From positions 1-64,000 of the forward strand of contig CAUZHN010000001.1 in the NCBI GenBank assembly GCA_963579625.1: a stretch of 64,000 nt of DNA, in the 5' to 3' direction. Origin of the DNA: JAAXGI01 sp963579625 (lineage in GTDB: Bacteria > Gemmatimonadota > Gemmatimonadetes > Longimicrobiales > Gaopeijiaceae). Both the position numbers and the translations under genes were made by a program. The number at the start of each line of letters is the position of its first letter. Position 1 is the first letter of the stretch. Shown piece by piece: positions 8,881 through 17,860 of the stretch. The notes beneath the pieces were generated by a model that was not told the DNA's origin, did no database searches, and worked only from the letters and a program-made list of their open reading frames with translations.

Positions 8881-10305
8881 TCAGACTCCACCGGGGGGTT
8901 CTCCCGCGGCAACTCGCAGGGCCCTCAACGCCGGTTCGAACTTCAGCGCCGTTTCCTCCCACTCGCCCTCCGGATCCGATCCCGCCACGATCCCCGCTCC
9001 CGCAAAGAGGCGCCAACTTCTACCCTCTCCGATCGCAGCGCGGAGGCCGGGTACGAAACCTCCCTCCCCAACCAGATCGAACCACCCAACGGGCCCCGCA
9101 TACCACCCGCGGTCGAACGGCTCTGCCGCGTGAATCAAGACATGAGCCTCATCCCTGGGACTCCCGCAAACGGCAGGTGTCGGATGGAGTCCCTCCACAA
9201 GCGACAGGATGTCTTCGTCGGGACCCGTAGATCCGCTGATAACTGTCTCGAGATGCTGGATGCGAGCAAGAGCAAGCACCCTAGGGTCCTGCTCGACCTG
9301 CATGTCAGAGAGACGAGAAGCAAGCACCTCCACCATTTCGTCCGCGGTCAGTTGGTGCTCTACTCGGTCCTTTTCACTATCCAAAAGGAGGCGAGCGAAC
9401 TCCTGATCCTCATCGTCTGTCATTCCCCGGGGCATCGACCCGGCTACCGCGGTGGAACGAAATTGTCCGCGCCTCAATTCAGCAAGGATCTCTGGAGCGG
9501 CCCCTAGAAAAGTTCTGCCTACATGGGGCTCAAACAAATAGACATGCGCCCGCCGATTCTCGGATCTGAGGAACTCGAGACCTACGAGCGGATCTACCGG
9601 GCCAGTGAACTCAGCATCCAAAATGCGGGCAAGTACGGCTTTCCGAACCCGACCCTCCGCGACTTCTCCCAGAATGGTGCTGACCATCCCATCCCACCGC
9701 TCTCGTTCTGGGCCTTTCTCCGCATCAGAGTCTTCAGTCTCACGTGGACTAGAGGCGTCATCGTATTCGGGGTTGAGAGGTACTGGCGACGCGGAACGCT
9801 GGGGGGCCCTCAGAACCTCCAAGAGGTTGGAGGCCAACTCCTCAGTCTCAGGGTCGGAGCCCCGCATGCCCCATGGAGTAAAGCCAGCAACCCGGAACCG
9901 CACCTCTCCACCTCTTGCCTCGAGGATGACCCGAGGAAGGATGAATCCCGCCGCCGGGAAGCCCGACCAGGTGACCTTGTCCTCTACATCTTCGAGGAAT
10001 GAGAAGCCCCCGAAGAATCGAGGGCGCTCTCGGAATGGAATGGCCCCCCAGTCCGTGTAAATTCGGCGGAAGATTCGTTTTGCCTCCGCCCTTACCTCAT
10101 CGAAACGGGATCGACCAGCTCCGGAAAGCACCTCGATCCGTGCGAGCACCCCACCCCAGGCTACCCAATGATCTTGGTGGCCCCAGAACCCCCTGGGCTC
10201 ACCTTCGAGAGCCTCTAGGAAGCCTATGGGATCTGCACCAGGTACGTCCAACACCTCGCTATGAAATCCTTTACCTGGTCTTGTCGATGTTTGAATAGGC
10301 TGCAT
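8881..10305 (-). CDS. menF: Isochorismate synthase MenF
   Basis: First committed step of menaquinone synthesis, chorismate to isochorismate. 474 residues. The C-terminal chorismate-binding domain is clear: VRKAVLARILDAEF, FLGAAPEIL, RSTAVAGSMPRGMTDDEDQ, IQHLETVISG and GLHPTPAVCGSPRDEA, then GWYAGPVGWFD. The N-terminal 200 residues are the usual divergent half. A GAGGG lies 10 bases before ATG 10305. First gene of the operon; a weak candidate promoter (TTGCTG, 19-base spacer, TATATT at 10394-10399 on the minus strand) lies upstream. Confidence 0.93.
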   Translation of the reverse strand: MQPIQTSTRPGKGFHSEVLDVPGADPIGFLEALEGEPRGFWGHQDHWVAWGGVLARIEVLSGAGRSRFDEVRAEAKRIFRRIYTDWGAIPFRERPRFFGGFSFLEDVEDKVTWSGFPAAGFILPRVILEARGGEVRFRVAGFTPWGMRGSDPETEELASNLLEVLRAPQRSASPVPLNPEYDDASSPRETEDSDAEKGPERERWDGMVSTILGEVAEGRVRKAVLARILDAEFTGPVDPLVGLEFLRSENRRAHVYLFEPHVGRTFLGAAPEILAELRRGQFRSTAVAGSMPRGMTDDEDQEFARLLLDSEKDRVEHQLTADEMVEVLASRLSDMQVEQDPRVLALARIQHLETVISGSTGPDEDILSLVEGLHPTPAVCGSPRDEAHVLIHAAEPFDRGWYAGPVGWFDLVGEGGFVPGLRAAIGEGRSWRLFAGAGIVAGSDPEGEWEETALKFEPALRALRVAAGEPPGGV

Positions 10306-10619
10306 TATGACGTCGACCCTCTTCGATCCGGTCGTCTTCGGACCAGTCTAGCGAGGTGAGAAAGAGTTACGGTAACCGGGATTATGCGCACCGAATATAG
10401 TAGCCAGGGCAGATCCGTCAGCAAGCTTTGGATGGAGTGGGGAACTCCAGAGACCAGGGGAAGCAACATGAGGAGTAGAAAAGCAATCAAAAAAATGGAC
10501 GACACCTACACACACATCCACACACATCGATCGGAACACCCTGGCAAGTCCCTTGTATGACGCAAGATCCACACATGCACCTCTTCAGCAGTTTACCTAT
10601 GAACTCAGGAGATGTCCCC
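10306..10619. other. Divergent intergenic region between menF and the coiled-coil exported protein
   Basis: Carries the upstream regions of both divergent genes. A TATATT (10394-10399, minus strand) with a TTGCTG 19 bases upstream could serve menF but is weak. A run of CA-rich sequence (about 10505-10535) is low complexity. No regulatory palindrome is obvious. Confidence 0.3.
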
Positions 10620-11228
10620 ATGGCAGTGAACCTGGATCGTTTTTCCTCTCCCTGTCTGTCGAGATTAACCGCACTATTCAATCTTCGACGAGGTCCAGAA
10701 ATTGCCTTTCTCCTGACGATGCTAATTGCAAGCCCGGCTGTCGCTCAGGACCCCAACCCAACCCAGGACGTTCCCGACCCTAACGAGGCGTTATTCACTG
10801 AGTACCAGCAGCTGCAAGGGCGTCTTGGTCAACTTCAGGTACAGGCCATCCAGGAGAACGGAGAACTCGAGACACGTCGTACAACGATTGATGAAATGCT
10901 GATGGCAGCCATGATCGAGATCAACCCCGAGACCGAAGCTCATATAGCACGTCTCGACGTGTTGAGTGAAGAGGCCATCGTGGCTCAACAGGCTCAGAAT
11001 GTGGAAGCGCTGCAACCTCTCATGGCAGAGGCAATGGGACTCCGGTCCGAACTCGAGAACGCCCAAGCACAGGCAATCGAGCTCGAACATGTGCAGGCAG
11101 AGATCCAGAGCTTCGAGACTGACCTCATGGCCAAAACGGTCGAGATAGATCCTGAAGCCACAGAGCTTCTCACTCGGATGGAGGAACTTGCTGAACTATT
11201 GTCTGTGGGAGGTCCCGGCGACTTCTGA
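10620..11228 (+). CDS. Exported coiled-coil protein of unknown function
   Basis: 202 residues. ATG at 10620 is chosen because AGGAG (10607-10611) lies eight bases upstream; longer frames to 10557 have no such site. A signal peptide (AFLLTMLIASPAVAQ, cleavage after AQ) is followed by a short Pro/Asn-rich stretch and then about 150 residues of nearly unbroken acidic helix with heptad-like Leu/Ile/Ala spacing, including repeats of the kind EINPETEAHIARLDVLSEEA and later EIDPEATELLTRMEEL. Those two segments look like an internal duplication. Probably a periplasmic coiled-coil protein. No family recognised. Confidence 0.75.
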   Translation: MAVNLDRFSSPCLSRLTALFNLRRGPEIAFLLTMLIASPAVAQDPNPTQDVPDPNEALFTEYQQLQGRLGQLQVQAIQENGELETRRTTIDEMLMAAMIEINPETEAHIARLDVLSEEAIVAQQAQNVEALQPLMAEAMGLRSELENAQAQAIELEHVQAEIQSFETDLMAKTVEIDPEATELLTRMEELAELLSVGGPGDF

Positions 11229-11435
11229 CCCCTCTAGGGAGAACCCAGTTTTCAGGGCAACCTCACTCCCACATGGAATGCTGCCAGACCGGATCCTAAG
11301 GTCATAAGATTAACAATTCGACCCATCAGGGAGTCTAACTAATAGGGGTTTCATTTGGAGGAGGAACGGTCAGTTGCGCAGGGACCAGTGGCGCTCGGAT
11401 GAGGTGCCGCAAGACTCCACTTCGGAGGGCTTCCC

Positions 11436-12308
11436 GTGGGACATATCAGCCGATTCAGAAGCAGAAGCTCTACTGGATTTGAAGCACTCTCCGTAGTAGC
11501 AACCTCCGCAGTCATACTGCTCCCAATACTTCTTGGAGCCGCGCCGACCTCGCTCACGGCCCAGGACCTTCCGGGGGCATTCCCTCGACCGGGTCTGGAT
11601 CCCGACTTCCTATTTCAGCGCCCTCGGGTATCGATCGGCATCCGCGGAGGGATGTTTCTTCACGGGGCGGGGAGTGATCTCTTCGACTTTACAGAGGAGA
11701 ACTTCACGATTGACCGGTGTGATTTTCTCACCGTTGACAGGTGTGCCTTCCGCGGTCCCTCCTTCGGAATCGAGGGCGGGCTCTGGCTAGGATCCCGAAC
11801 TGAAGTCACGTTTGGATTAGATGGTAGTCGGGTGAAACTAAGCTCGGAGTACCGAGACCTGGTGGAAGATGACGGCAGTGCAGACGGACTCCCGATCCAG
11901 CAGACTACTCAGCTGACAGAGGGCCCAACACTATCTTTGGGGACCCGCTGGTATGTGCTAGACCGGGGCGAGCAGCTCAGCCAGTTCGTGTGGCTCCCCA
12001 GGTCTTGGAACGCGTTCGTCAGCGGAGGTGCTGGATTCACCGGCTACGAACTGAAACTCTCCGGAGATTTTGTCGACGAAGTAGATAATGCGATATCTAC
12101 CGAGCAGTTCACCTCGAGTGGCCACACTTTTTTCCCGTTCCTCGGTTTCGGCATCGAGATCACGATCTCAGACCATGCTGCATTTACCGTGGAAGGCCGA
12201 TACCTTTGGGGTAGTGACGAGTTGGGCCGAGACTTCAATCGGGACTTCATCGAGCCTCTGGATCTCTCCGGGGCCCGGCTGACCGCCGGGTTCTATTACC
12301 GCAACTGA
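11436..12308 (+). CDS. Outer-membrane beta-barrel-like exported protein
   Basis: 290 residues from GTG at 11436, with GGAGG seven bases upstream. A signal peptide ends at LTAQ (about residue 43). The mature part alternates short hydrophobic strands with turns, for example IGIRGGMFLHGAGSDLFDF, GIEGGLWLGSRTEVTFGLDG, FPFLGFGIEITISDHAAFTV, and ends in a strand finishing with FYYRN. This is the look of an eight-stranded OmpA/OmpW-like barrel. Two Cys residues in DRCDFLTVDRCAF may form a disulfide. It sits 12 bases before the next gene and is probably cotranscribed with it. Confidence 0.75.
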   Translation: MGHISRFRSRSSTGFEALSVVATSAVILLPILLGAAPTSLTAQDLPGAFPRPGLDPDFLFQRPRVSIGIRGGMFLHGAGSDLFDFTEENFTIDRCDFLTVDRCAFRGPSFGIEGGLWLGSRTEVTFGLDGSRVKLSSEYRDLVEDDGSADGLPIQQTTQLTEGPTLSLGTRWYVLDRGEQLSQFVWLPRSWNAFVSGGAGFTGYELKLSGDFVDEVDNAISTEQFTSSGHTFFPFLGFGIEITISDHAAFTVEGRYLWGSDELGRDFNRDFIEPLDLSGARLTAGFYYRN

Positions 12309-12320
12309 AGGGAGTCCATT

Positions 12321-13604
12321 ATGCCACGAGGGACAGTCGGGTTGATCGGCGTGCTTGTAATGTCGAGTATATCCCTTCCCATTTCAGGCGCAGAAACCGA
12401 TCCCACGCAAGGACAGGATACCCTTTGGCTCCCGTGGATCGGGTGTTGGGAGGGAGCCGCTGAAATCGGAGGAGATGAAGCCGATTCTTTCGTAGTCTGC
12501 TTCCAATCACTCGCCCGCGGCGCAGGAGTGGAGATCCGGACCTACTCCGAGGGTGAGCTAGTCACTACCGAAGAAATGCTTGCCGACGGCAGAGCTCGCA
12601 CCCTCGAGGAGGGAGGATGTGTGGGTGAGCGGATCGCGGATTGGTCGCTCGACCGGGCGCGGGTGTTTCTGGTGTCTGAGTTGCACTGCGGAGAGGGCGT
12701 TACTCGGAGAACGAGAGGCATCCTTTCGATGCTCCCGAGAGGAGACGGCTGGGTGGAGATTCAATCGGTACAGGCGGGAACCGAGTCGCCTTTCATCGGG
12801 ATTCGTACCTTCCTGCCGGTGGGGGGCTCTCTTCTCGAGCGTGACGGGATCATGGATCCTATGACCGGAAGGGAACTCGCAGTAAGCACTGCACGCTCTC
12901 AGGCGAGCACGGCACTGACTCCCGCAACCCTCGTAGAGACGGTCGAGCGGGCGGGCCCAAGTGTAGCTAGCGCGCTTCTTGCTGAGAGAGGCGAGCAGTT
13001 CGGCATAGATGCGGAAACATTAAGGGCGCTCTCCGTCAGAGGAGTCCCGGGCGAGGTTCTCGATGTCATGGTGGCCCTGAGTTATCCAGAACGGTTCGAG
13101 ATCTTGGGAAGTGGGCCTGACCTGGAACCAGAGATCCGGTCCGCCTCGGCCTCTCGAGTCGCTCCTGGCCGGAATTGGCAGCCCAGCTACCGCTACCGGT
13201 CCTTCCGCGGGTACTCCCCCTGGAGCTTCGGTTATGACCCCTATTGGGATCCGGTTTGGGCAGGCGGGTTCCGATATGGGTACGGAGGCTTCGGCTATAA
13301 TTCCTTTGGCTACAGCCCCTATAGGTACGGAGGCTTCGGTTCACCGATCTACCGCTCACCCGGATTGATCTTTATCCAACCACCAAGTGTCCAGACCCGA
13401 AGCGCTACGCTGAGCCGGAATCGTGGCGTGGTGAGTGGAAACCGGCGTGACACCGGATCGTCCCCACGCACGCAGCGCACATCCCCAGCCCCCTCCTCAC
13501 GCTCTGGCGGAGGGGCGCGTGCGGCTCCTTCAAGCTCCTCATCAGGAAGTAGTTCAGGCAGCGTCCGCAGGGCACGTCCGAGAAACGGTGGCTCGAACGA
13601 TTGA
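12321..13604 (+). CDS. Exported protein with Tyr/Gly-rich and Ser/Arg-rich tail
   Basis: 427 residues, ATG at 12321 behind AGGGAG. A signal peptide ends near ISGA (residue 24). Residues 30-180 form a folded domain beginning LPWIGCWEG, with four Cys that could pair. Residues 195-260 are helical. Residues 285-360 are an unusual stretch of repeated aromatic-glycine units such as YGYGGFGYNSFGYSPYRYGG. The last 60 residues are Ser/Gly/Arg rich and look disordered. Its TGA overlaps the TTG start of the metal ATPase (TTGA), so the two are translationally coupled. I do not recognise a named family. Confidence 0.75.
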   Translation: MPRGTVGLIGVLVMSSISLPISGAETDPTQGQDTLWLPWIGCWEGAAEIGGDEADSFVVCFQSLARGAGVEIRTYSEGELVTTEEMLADGRARTLEEGGCVGERIADWSLDRARVFLVSELHCGEGVTRRTRGILSMLPRGDGWVEIQSVQAGTESPFIGIRTFLPVGGSLLERDGIMDPMTGRELAVSTARSQASTALTPATLVETVERAGPSVASALLAERGEQFGIDAETLRALSVRGVPGEVLDVMVALSYPERFEILGSGPDLEPEIRSASASRVAPGRNWQPSYRYRSFRGYSPWSFGYDPYWDPVWAGGFRYGYGGFGYNSFGYSPYRYGGFGSPIYRSPGLIFIQPPSVQTRSATLSRNRGVVSGNRRDTGSSPRTQRTSPAPSSRSGGGARAAPSSSSSGSSSGSVRRARPRNGGSND

Positions 13605-15790
13605 CGCCACCCAGAGGCGTTAAACCCTTAGGATCCGTGGAGCAGTGCACCCTTTCCGCCGAAGGGATGGACTGCCCCAGTTGTGCCACAATGGCCACCC
13701 GTGGGCTACTCGAGTTGGAGGGCGTCCGGTTAGTGGAGCCGGACATCATCGGGCAGCGAGTACTAGTCAGGTATGACCCTTCCCGGGTCAGCCTGAGTCA
13801 GCTGCGGCAGTCGCTGACCGATCTGGGATACAGCGACCTGCTGGAACCGAGGGCTGGGAGTTCAGAGGAACAGGAGAGTTTACCCCAACCACGCCCCCTT
13901 CTCAAACGCATTCCCGTCCACATCGGTCTGGGTGGAGCCCTCTGGGCCCTGACCATCTTCGCCACCCTCATGGAAGCCTCTGAGGGAATCGTAGCGGCAC
14001 TCGGCTCCATCACCGTCCTGGCCACTGGCAGGCAGATCTTGCCTCGAGCTGCTGCTGCTGCCCGGCGCGGGATCCTTGATATGCACGTGCTGATGGCCGT
14101 GGCCGCCCTGGGCGCGCTCCTGATCGGAGAGTACGTGGAAGCCGGAGCGGTTCTGTTCCTTTTCGCCGTCGCCAGGGATCTCGAACGGAGGACGCTGAGC
14201 CGTGCGAGGTCTGAGGTCAGATCCCTAATGGACCTGTCTCCGGTCGAAGCAACGGTCCTCAGGCATGGGCACCACGTGCCGGTTCCCGTCGAAGCCGTCC
14301 GGAGGAGAGAACTGGTCCTGGTCCGGCCGGGTGAACGAATCCCCGTGGACGGGACAGTGGTCAGTGGATCCTCTGAGGTAGATGCCTCAGCCATCACTGG
14401 AGAGTCACTACCCGAAGCCAGATCCAAAGACGACCGGGTCTTCGCCGGTTCTGTAAACGGCAGTGGTGCACTCGAAATCCTCTGTGATCAGACCGCCGAT
14501 GACTCGGCGCTGGGGAGGATCTTGAAGAGCATTGAACACGCTAGGTCACAAAAGAGCCCGACTGAGACTTTCGTGGACCAGTTTGCGAAGGTCTATACCC
14601 CGCTCGTCATGGTAGGCGCTCTTCTCGTCGCGACGCTACCACCTCTATTCGGGATGGGTCCGTGGCTAGACTGGGGATATCGAGCACTGGTCCTCGTCGT
14701 GATAGCCTGCCCTTGCGCACTGGTTATCTCAACACCAGTGACGGTTGTGAGTGCGCTCACTGGTGCAGCTCGGAGGGGAATCCTTGTGAAGAGCGGAATC
14801 CATCTCGAGGTACTTGGAAGGACCCGTGTGGTCGCGCTTGACAAAACTGGAACTTTGACCGAAGGCAAACCTCGGGTAACCAACGTCCTTTCATGGGATG
14901 ACTCTGGCACCGAGCAGGTCCTCCGCTACGCTGCGGCTGCAGAGAGTCGTAGTGAGCACCCGGTTGCCCGGGCAATTCTAGAGGCAGCGAGGTCGGCTGG
15001 CATCTCTTTCCCTGACACGACTGAGATGACCGCGTTACCAGGCCGAGGAGCTCGAGCCCATGTCGAAGGAACGACAGTGGTTGTGGGGAGCCCACGGCTG
15101 TTTAAAGAAGATGAATTGCTCAATGAGGGGGATGAAACCAGGATCTCTGAGGCCGAGCATGAGGGCTCGACGATCGTTCTGGTCGCTTGGAGCGAATCGG
15201 AGTTTAAATCGCCAAGGATACGTGGAGCTCTCCTGCTGTCGGACCGAGTCCGTCCTGAAATAACTGCGCTAATTCCGGCACTGAGGGAGCAAGGGGTGGA
15301 TAGGATCGTGTGCCTAAGTGGTGATCGAGCCCCAGCTGTCGAATCCGTAATCCAGTCTGTCGGCTCCGGACGAAACGGATTTGACGAATGGAAGGGAAAT
15401 CTCCTCCCGGAGGAGAAGTTATCTTGGATCCACAAGTTGAGACAATTGTACGGTCCGGTTCTAATGGTCGGAGATGGAGTGAATGATGCGCCTGCGCTAG
15501 CAGCAGCGGATGTGGGGATCGCGATGGCAGCCGGGGGAACTGCAGTAGCACTGGATACGGCGGACATCGCTCTTATGGAAGACGAACTCAACCGCATCCC
15601 TGAGGCGTTCAGGCTAAGCAGAAAGGCGACTAGAATCATTCGCACCAATATTGTATTCGCTCTCGCCGTCAAGTTCGTGTTCGTCTCTCTAGGCGGAGTG
15701 GGACTAGCTACCCTGTGGATGGCGGTTGTCGCGGACATGGGATCGAGTCTGGTGGTGATTCTGAACGGTCTGCGAGCGTTAAAAGCTTGA
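13601..15790 (+). CDS. P1B-type heavy-metal ATPase, Zn/Cd/Pb class
   Basis: 729-residue inner-membrane metal exporter. In order: an HMA domain with GMDCPSC (Cys 25 and 28), transmembrane segments from about residue 105, the actuator motif ITGESLPEA, the membrane CPC motif (Cys 370, Cys 372) followed by ALVISTPVT, the phosphorylation site DKTGT (Asp 414), and GDGVNDAPAL near residue 624. The CPCALVIST context and the C-terminal VADMGSSLVVILNGLRAL, with its Asp in the last helix, fit the P1B-2 (ZntA/CadA) class rather than CopA. Start is TTG 13601, overlapping the upstream stop; GTG 13637 behind AGGAT is an alternative that still keeps the HMA domain. Regulation is not visible. Confidence 0.93.
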   Translation: MTPPRGVKPLGSVEQCTLSAEGMDCPSCATMATRGLLELEGVRLVEPDIIGQRVLVRYDPSRVSLSQLRQSLTDLGYSDLLEPRAGSSEEQESLPQPRPLLKRIPVHIGLGGALWALTIFATLMEASEGIVAALGSITVLATGRQILPRAAAAARRGILDMHVLMAVAALGALLIGEYVEAGAVLFLFAVARDLERRTLSRARSEVRSLMDLSPVEATVLRHGHHVPVPVEAVRRRELVLVRPGERIPVDGTVVSGSSEVDASAITGESLPEARSKDDRVFAGSVNGSGALEILCDQTADDSALGRILKSIEHARSQKSPTETFVDQFAKVYTPLVMVGALLVATLPPLFGMGPWLDWGYRALVLVVIACPCALVISTPVTVVSALTGAARRGILVKSGIHLEVLGRTRVVALDKTGTLTEGKPRVTNVLSWDDSGTEQVLRYAAAAESRSEHPVARAILEAARSAGISFPDTTEMTALPGRGARAHVEGTTVVVGSPRLFKEDELLNEGDETRISEAEHEGSTIVLVAWSESEFKSPRIRGALLLSDRVRPEITALIPALREQGVDRIVCLSGDRAPAVESVIQSVGSGRNGFDEWKGNLLPEEKLSWIHKLRQLYGPVLMVGDGVNDAPALAAADVGIAMAAGGTAVALDTADIALMEDELNRIPEAFRLSRKATRIIRTNIVFALAVKFVFVSLGGVGLATLWMAVVADMGSSLVVILNGLRALKA

Positions 15791-15942
15791 AGAATATCGT
15801 CTTAGTCCTGCTGCTCCCGACCCTTTCCGCCTTTGACTACCTCGGAGTGGACGCCTACTATCCCCTTAGCAATGATCCGGACGGCCCCACTGACTCTTCG
15901 AGACTACAATATACCCTTCCCGAGATGGAGCATCTCTTATGA
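15787..15942 (+). CDS. Tiny TTGA-coupled ORF with glycosidase-like segment
   Basis: 51 residues. TTG 15787 overlaps the ATPase stop as TTGA, the same junction used at the ATPase's own start. It opens with a short hydrophobic run (KNIVLVLLLPTLSAF) and continues DYLGVDAYYPLSNDPDGPT, then ends at MEHLL. The second half resembles the substrate-site strand of GH113-type beta-mannanases, where an Asp-Tyr-x-Gly-Asp-Ala-Tyr stretch is typical. It is therefore either a small exported peptide or, more likely, a leftover splinter of a glycoside hydrolase. No ribosome site is needed if it is coupled. Confidence 0.3.
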   Translation: MKNIVLVLLLPTLSAFDYLGVDAYYPLSNDPDGPTDSSRLQYTLPEMEHLL

Positions 15943-16162
15943 CTCGCTTCTTTCATCCCTTGCATTGTAAGAGCTCTGGGTCCAGCCAGATGACACCCGT
16001 GTGGGTTCTGATCCTTTCTTTGCCCTCGTGATCCCGGCGTGTTCGCAGAACGGGGGTGAGGGGCCCCCTGCCAACAACGGCCAGTCTTCACTGGACCCCT
16101 CTTGCGGCGTTAGCTAGCTCAACGCCCTTTTCACGATGGACTCCCGCTAGGAGAGAATGACT

Positions 16163-17428
16163 ATGACCCCGCTGCGCTCCTTCGCCATTCTTTTGCTATC
16201 AGCTCTGGTTGCGAGCTGCACGGCTCAGCAAAACAGCACTGCAGTTGCGTACACGGGAGCCACCGTATGGGACGGGACAGGAGCTGCCGCAGTCATGAAC
16301 GCCACCATTCTGGTCGACGGTGGTCGGATTGTCGGCGTCGGCGCGGATGTGGATGTTCCCGGTGGTGCAACCGAGGTAGACCTCTCGGGCAAATATGTGA
16401 TTCCTGGACTGATTGAGGCTCACGGTCACGTGACAGGTGATTGGGCGCCGGAAGGGGTGACCGACCCACAGGACCGGATACGCAGGGACCTGGAGCTCTA
16501 CGCTCGGTACGGCGTGACGATGGTCAACAGCCTGGGGGACGGTCCTGACTTGATCGCTGTCCGGGATGCGGCGTCACCCACCGCTGGTCATGCCCGAGTA
16601 ATGGGCTCTGGTGCAGTGATTGCCGGAGATGACCCTGCCCAGGCACGGGCTGATGCACTCGCGAATGCCGATATGGGCGCAGATTTCCTTAAACTCCGCG
16701 TCGATGACAATCTCGGTGCTAGCCGCAAAATGGCTTGGGAGGCCGTGGATGCTGTGATGCAGGTCGGACGAGAGCGTAACATTCCCGTGGCGACACACCT
16801 GTACTACCTGGAAGATGCGAAGCGTCTGCTCGAAATGGGCACAGGCATGCTCGCCCATTCTGTTCGCGACCTGGAGGTCGACCAGGAGTTGATCGCTGCT
16901 CTCCGCGAAAGCGGGATCTGCTACGTACCAACCTTGGTTCGTGAGGTCAGCACCTTCATCTACCGGGATCGACCTGATTGGTTCGACGACCCCTTCTTCC
17001 TCCGCCACGCGAGCAACTCGGAGATGGAGCGCGCGTCCCAGCCAAGCTTCATGGAGCGGAACCGGAGCACGTCGGCAGAAGCCTACCGTATGGGACTCCC
17101 ACTAGCGCAGCAGAACGTAAAAATTCTTCACGATGCTGGAATTCCGATCGCTATGGGCACGGATGCTGGCCCTGCCGCTCGTTTCCCTGGTTTCTTCGAA
17201 CACGAGGAGCTTGTGTTGATGGCTGAGGCAGGTCTTACTCCTGAGGAAATCCTTATGAGCGCCACAAGCGTAGCGGCTGGATGCCTCATGCAAGACGACA
17301 TCGGGACCCTCCAGGCAGGTAAGTGGGCTGACTTCTTGGTAATGGGGGAGAACCCTCTCGAGGATATACTCGCAACTCGGTCGCTAGAGCGCGTCTTCAT
17401 CGGCGGAACCGAGGTCGCAGTCGAATAG
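16163..17428 (+). CDS. Amidohydrolase-family lipoprotein
   Basis: 421 residues from ATG 16163, nine bases after AGGAG; the ATG six bases earlier is only three bases from that site. A lipoprotein signal ends in ALVASC. The amidohydrolase barrel follows: the metal motif HGHV in GLIEAHGHVTGD, the central HLYYLED and AHSVRDLE histidines, and the GTDAGP aspartate before the C-terminal composite sandwich (LQAGKWADFLVMGENPLED). It belongs with imidazolonepropionase/prolidase-like amidohydrolases, which hydrolyse amide or cyclic amide bonds, here probably in the periplasm. Substrate unknown. A fragment of a paralogue lies just downstream. Confidence 0.88.
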   Translation: MTPLRSFAILLLSALVASCTAQQNSTAVAYTGATVWDGTGAAAVMNATILVDGGRIVGVGADVDVPGGATEVDLSGKYVIPGLIEAHGHVTGDWAPEGVTDPQDRIRRDLELYARYGVTMVNSLGDGPDLIAVRDAASPTAGHARVMGSGAVIAGDDPAQARADALANADMGADFLKLRVDDNLGASRKMAWEAVDAVMQVGRERNIPVATHLYYLEDAKRLLEMGTGMLAHSVRDLEVDQELIAALRESGICYVPTLVREVSTFIYRDRPDWFDDPFFLRHASNSEMERASQPSFMERNRSTSAEAYRMGLPLAQQNVKILHDAGIPIAMGTDAGPAARFPGFFEHEELVLMAEAGLTPEEILMSATSVAAGCLMQDDIGTLQAGKWADFLVMGENPLEDILATRSLERVFIGGTEVAVE

Positions 17429-17452
17429 CACAACATCCAGGACACTGCTCGA

Positions 17453-17488
17453 GGCCCGGTTGACTAAACTGTATCGGTCGACCGGGCC
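17453..17488 (+). terminator. 12-bp hairpin after the amidohydrolase
   Basis: The arms 17453-17464 (GGCCCGGTTGAC) and 17477-17488 (GTCGACCGGGCC) pair over 12 bases with one mismatch around a 12-base loop. It starts 24 bases after the stop codon. No T-run follows, so it is a candidate stabilising or Rho-type 3' structure rather than a classic intrinsic terminator. Confidence 0.45.
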
Positions 17489-17585
17489 ATCTCGTCGTCA
17501 ACCTGACGCTACCTCAGGCCGATTTCATTGTCGCCACAAGGAGTCTCTGTGAACCGCTACGCCACCGAGCTGATTGGGACGCTAG

Positions 17586-17822
17586 GGGTACTTCGAGCAC
17601 CTCGAGATGGAGATGATGGCCGAAGGGGGCCTGACGCCCGCTGAGACTATCCATGCCTCTACCGGTGGTGCTGCAGCATGCATGGGGCTCGACGGAACCG
17701 TGGCAACACTGAAGGCAGGCGCGCAGGCGGACCTCCTCGTTTTGGAGGAGAGCCCGTTGGCGGACATCATGAACACACGTGAGATCCACAACGTCTGGAT
17801 CTCCGGGAATCGGATTCGCTAG
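17586..17822 (+). pseudogene. C-terminal fragment of a second amidohydrolase
   Basis: The frame opens right after a TAG at 17583 and reads GYFEHLEMEMMAEGG, then LTPAETIHASTGGAAACMG, and ends with ADLLVLEESPLADIMNTREI and a last beta-strand VWISGNRIR. This is the final 75 or so residues of an amidohydrolase, matching the layout of the intact gene just upstream (LMAEAGLTPEEILMSATSVA, then GKWADFLVMGENPLED) but from a different paralogue. All the metal ligands are missing. It looks like the surviving 3' end of a deleted tandem gene. ATG 17607 could start a 71-residue product but no ribosome site supports it. Confidence 0.75.
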
Positions 17823-17860
17823 ACCATAACGGTACATGGGAGGAACGCAGGGTACCTACT

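Noticed and set aside
10505..10535. CA-rich repeats near menF.
   Set aside because: Low-complexity run, no regular unit or evidence of function.
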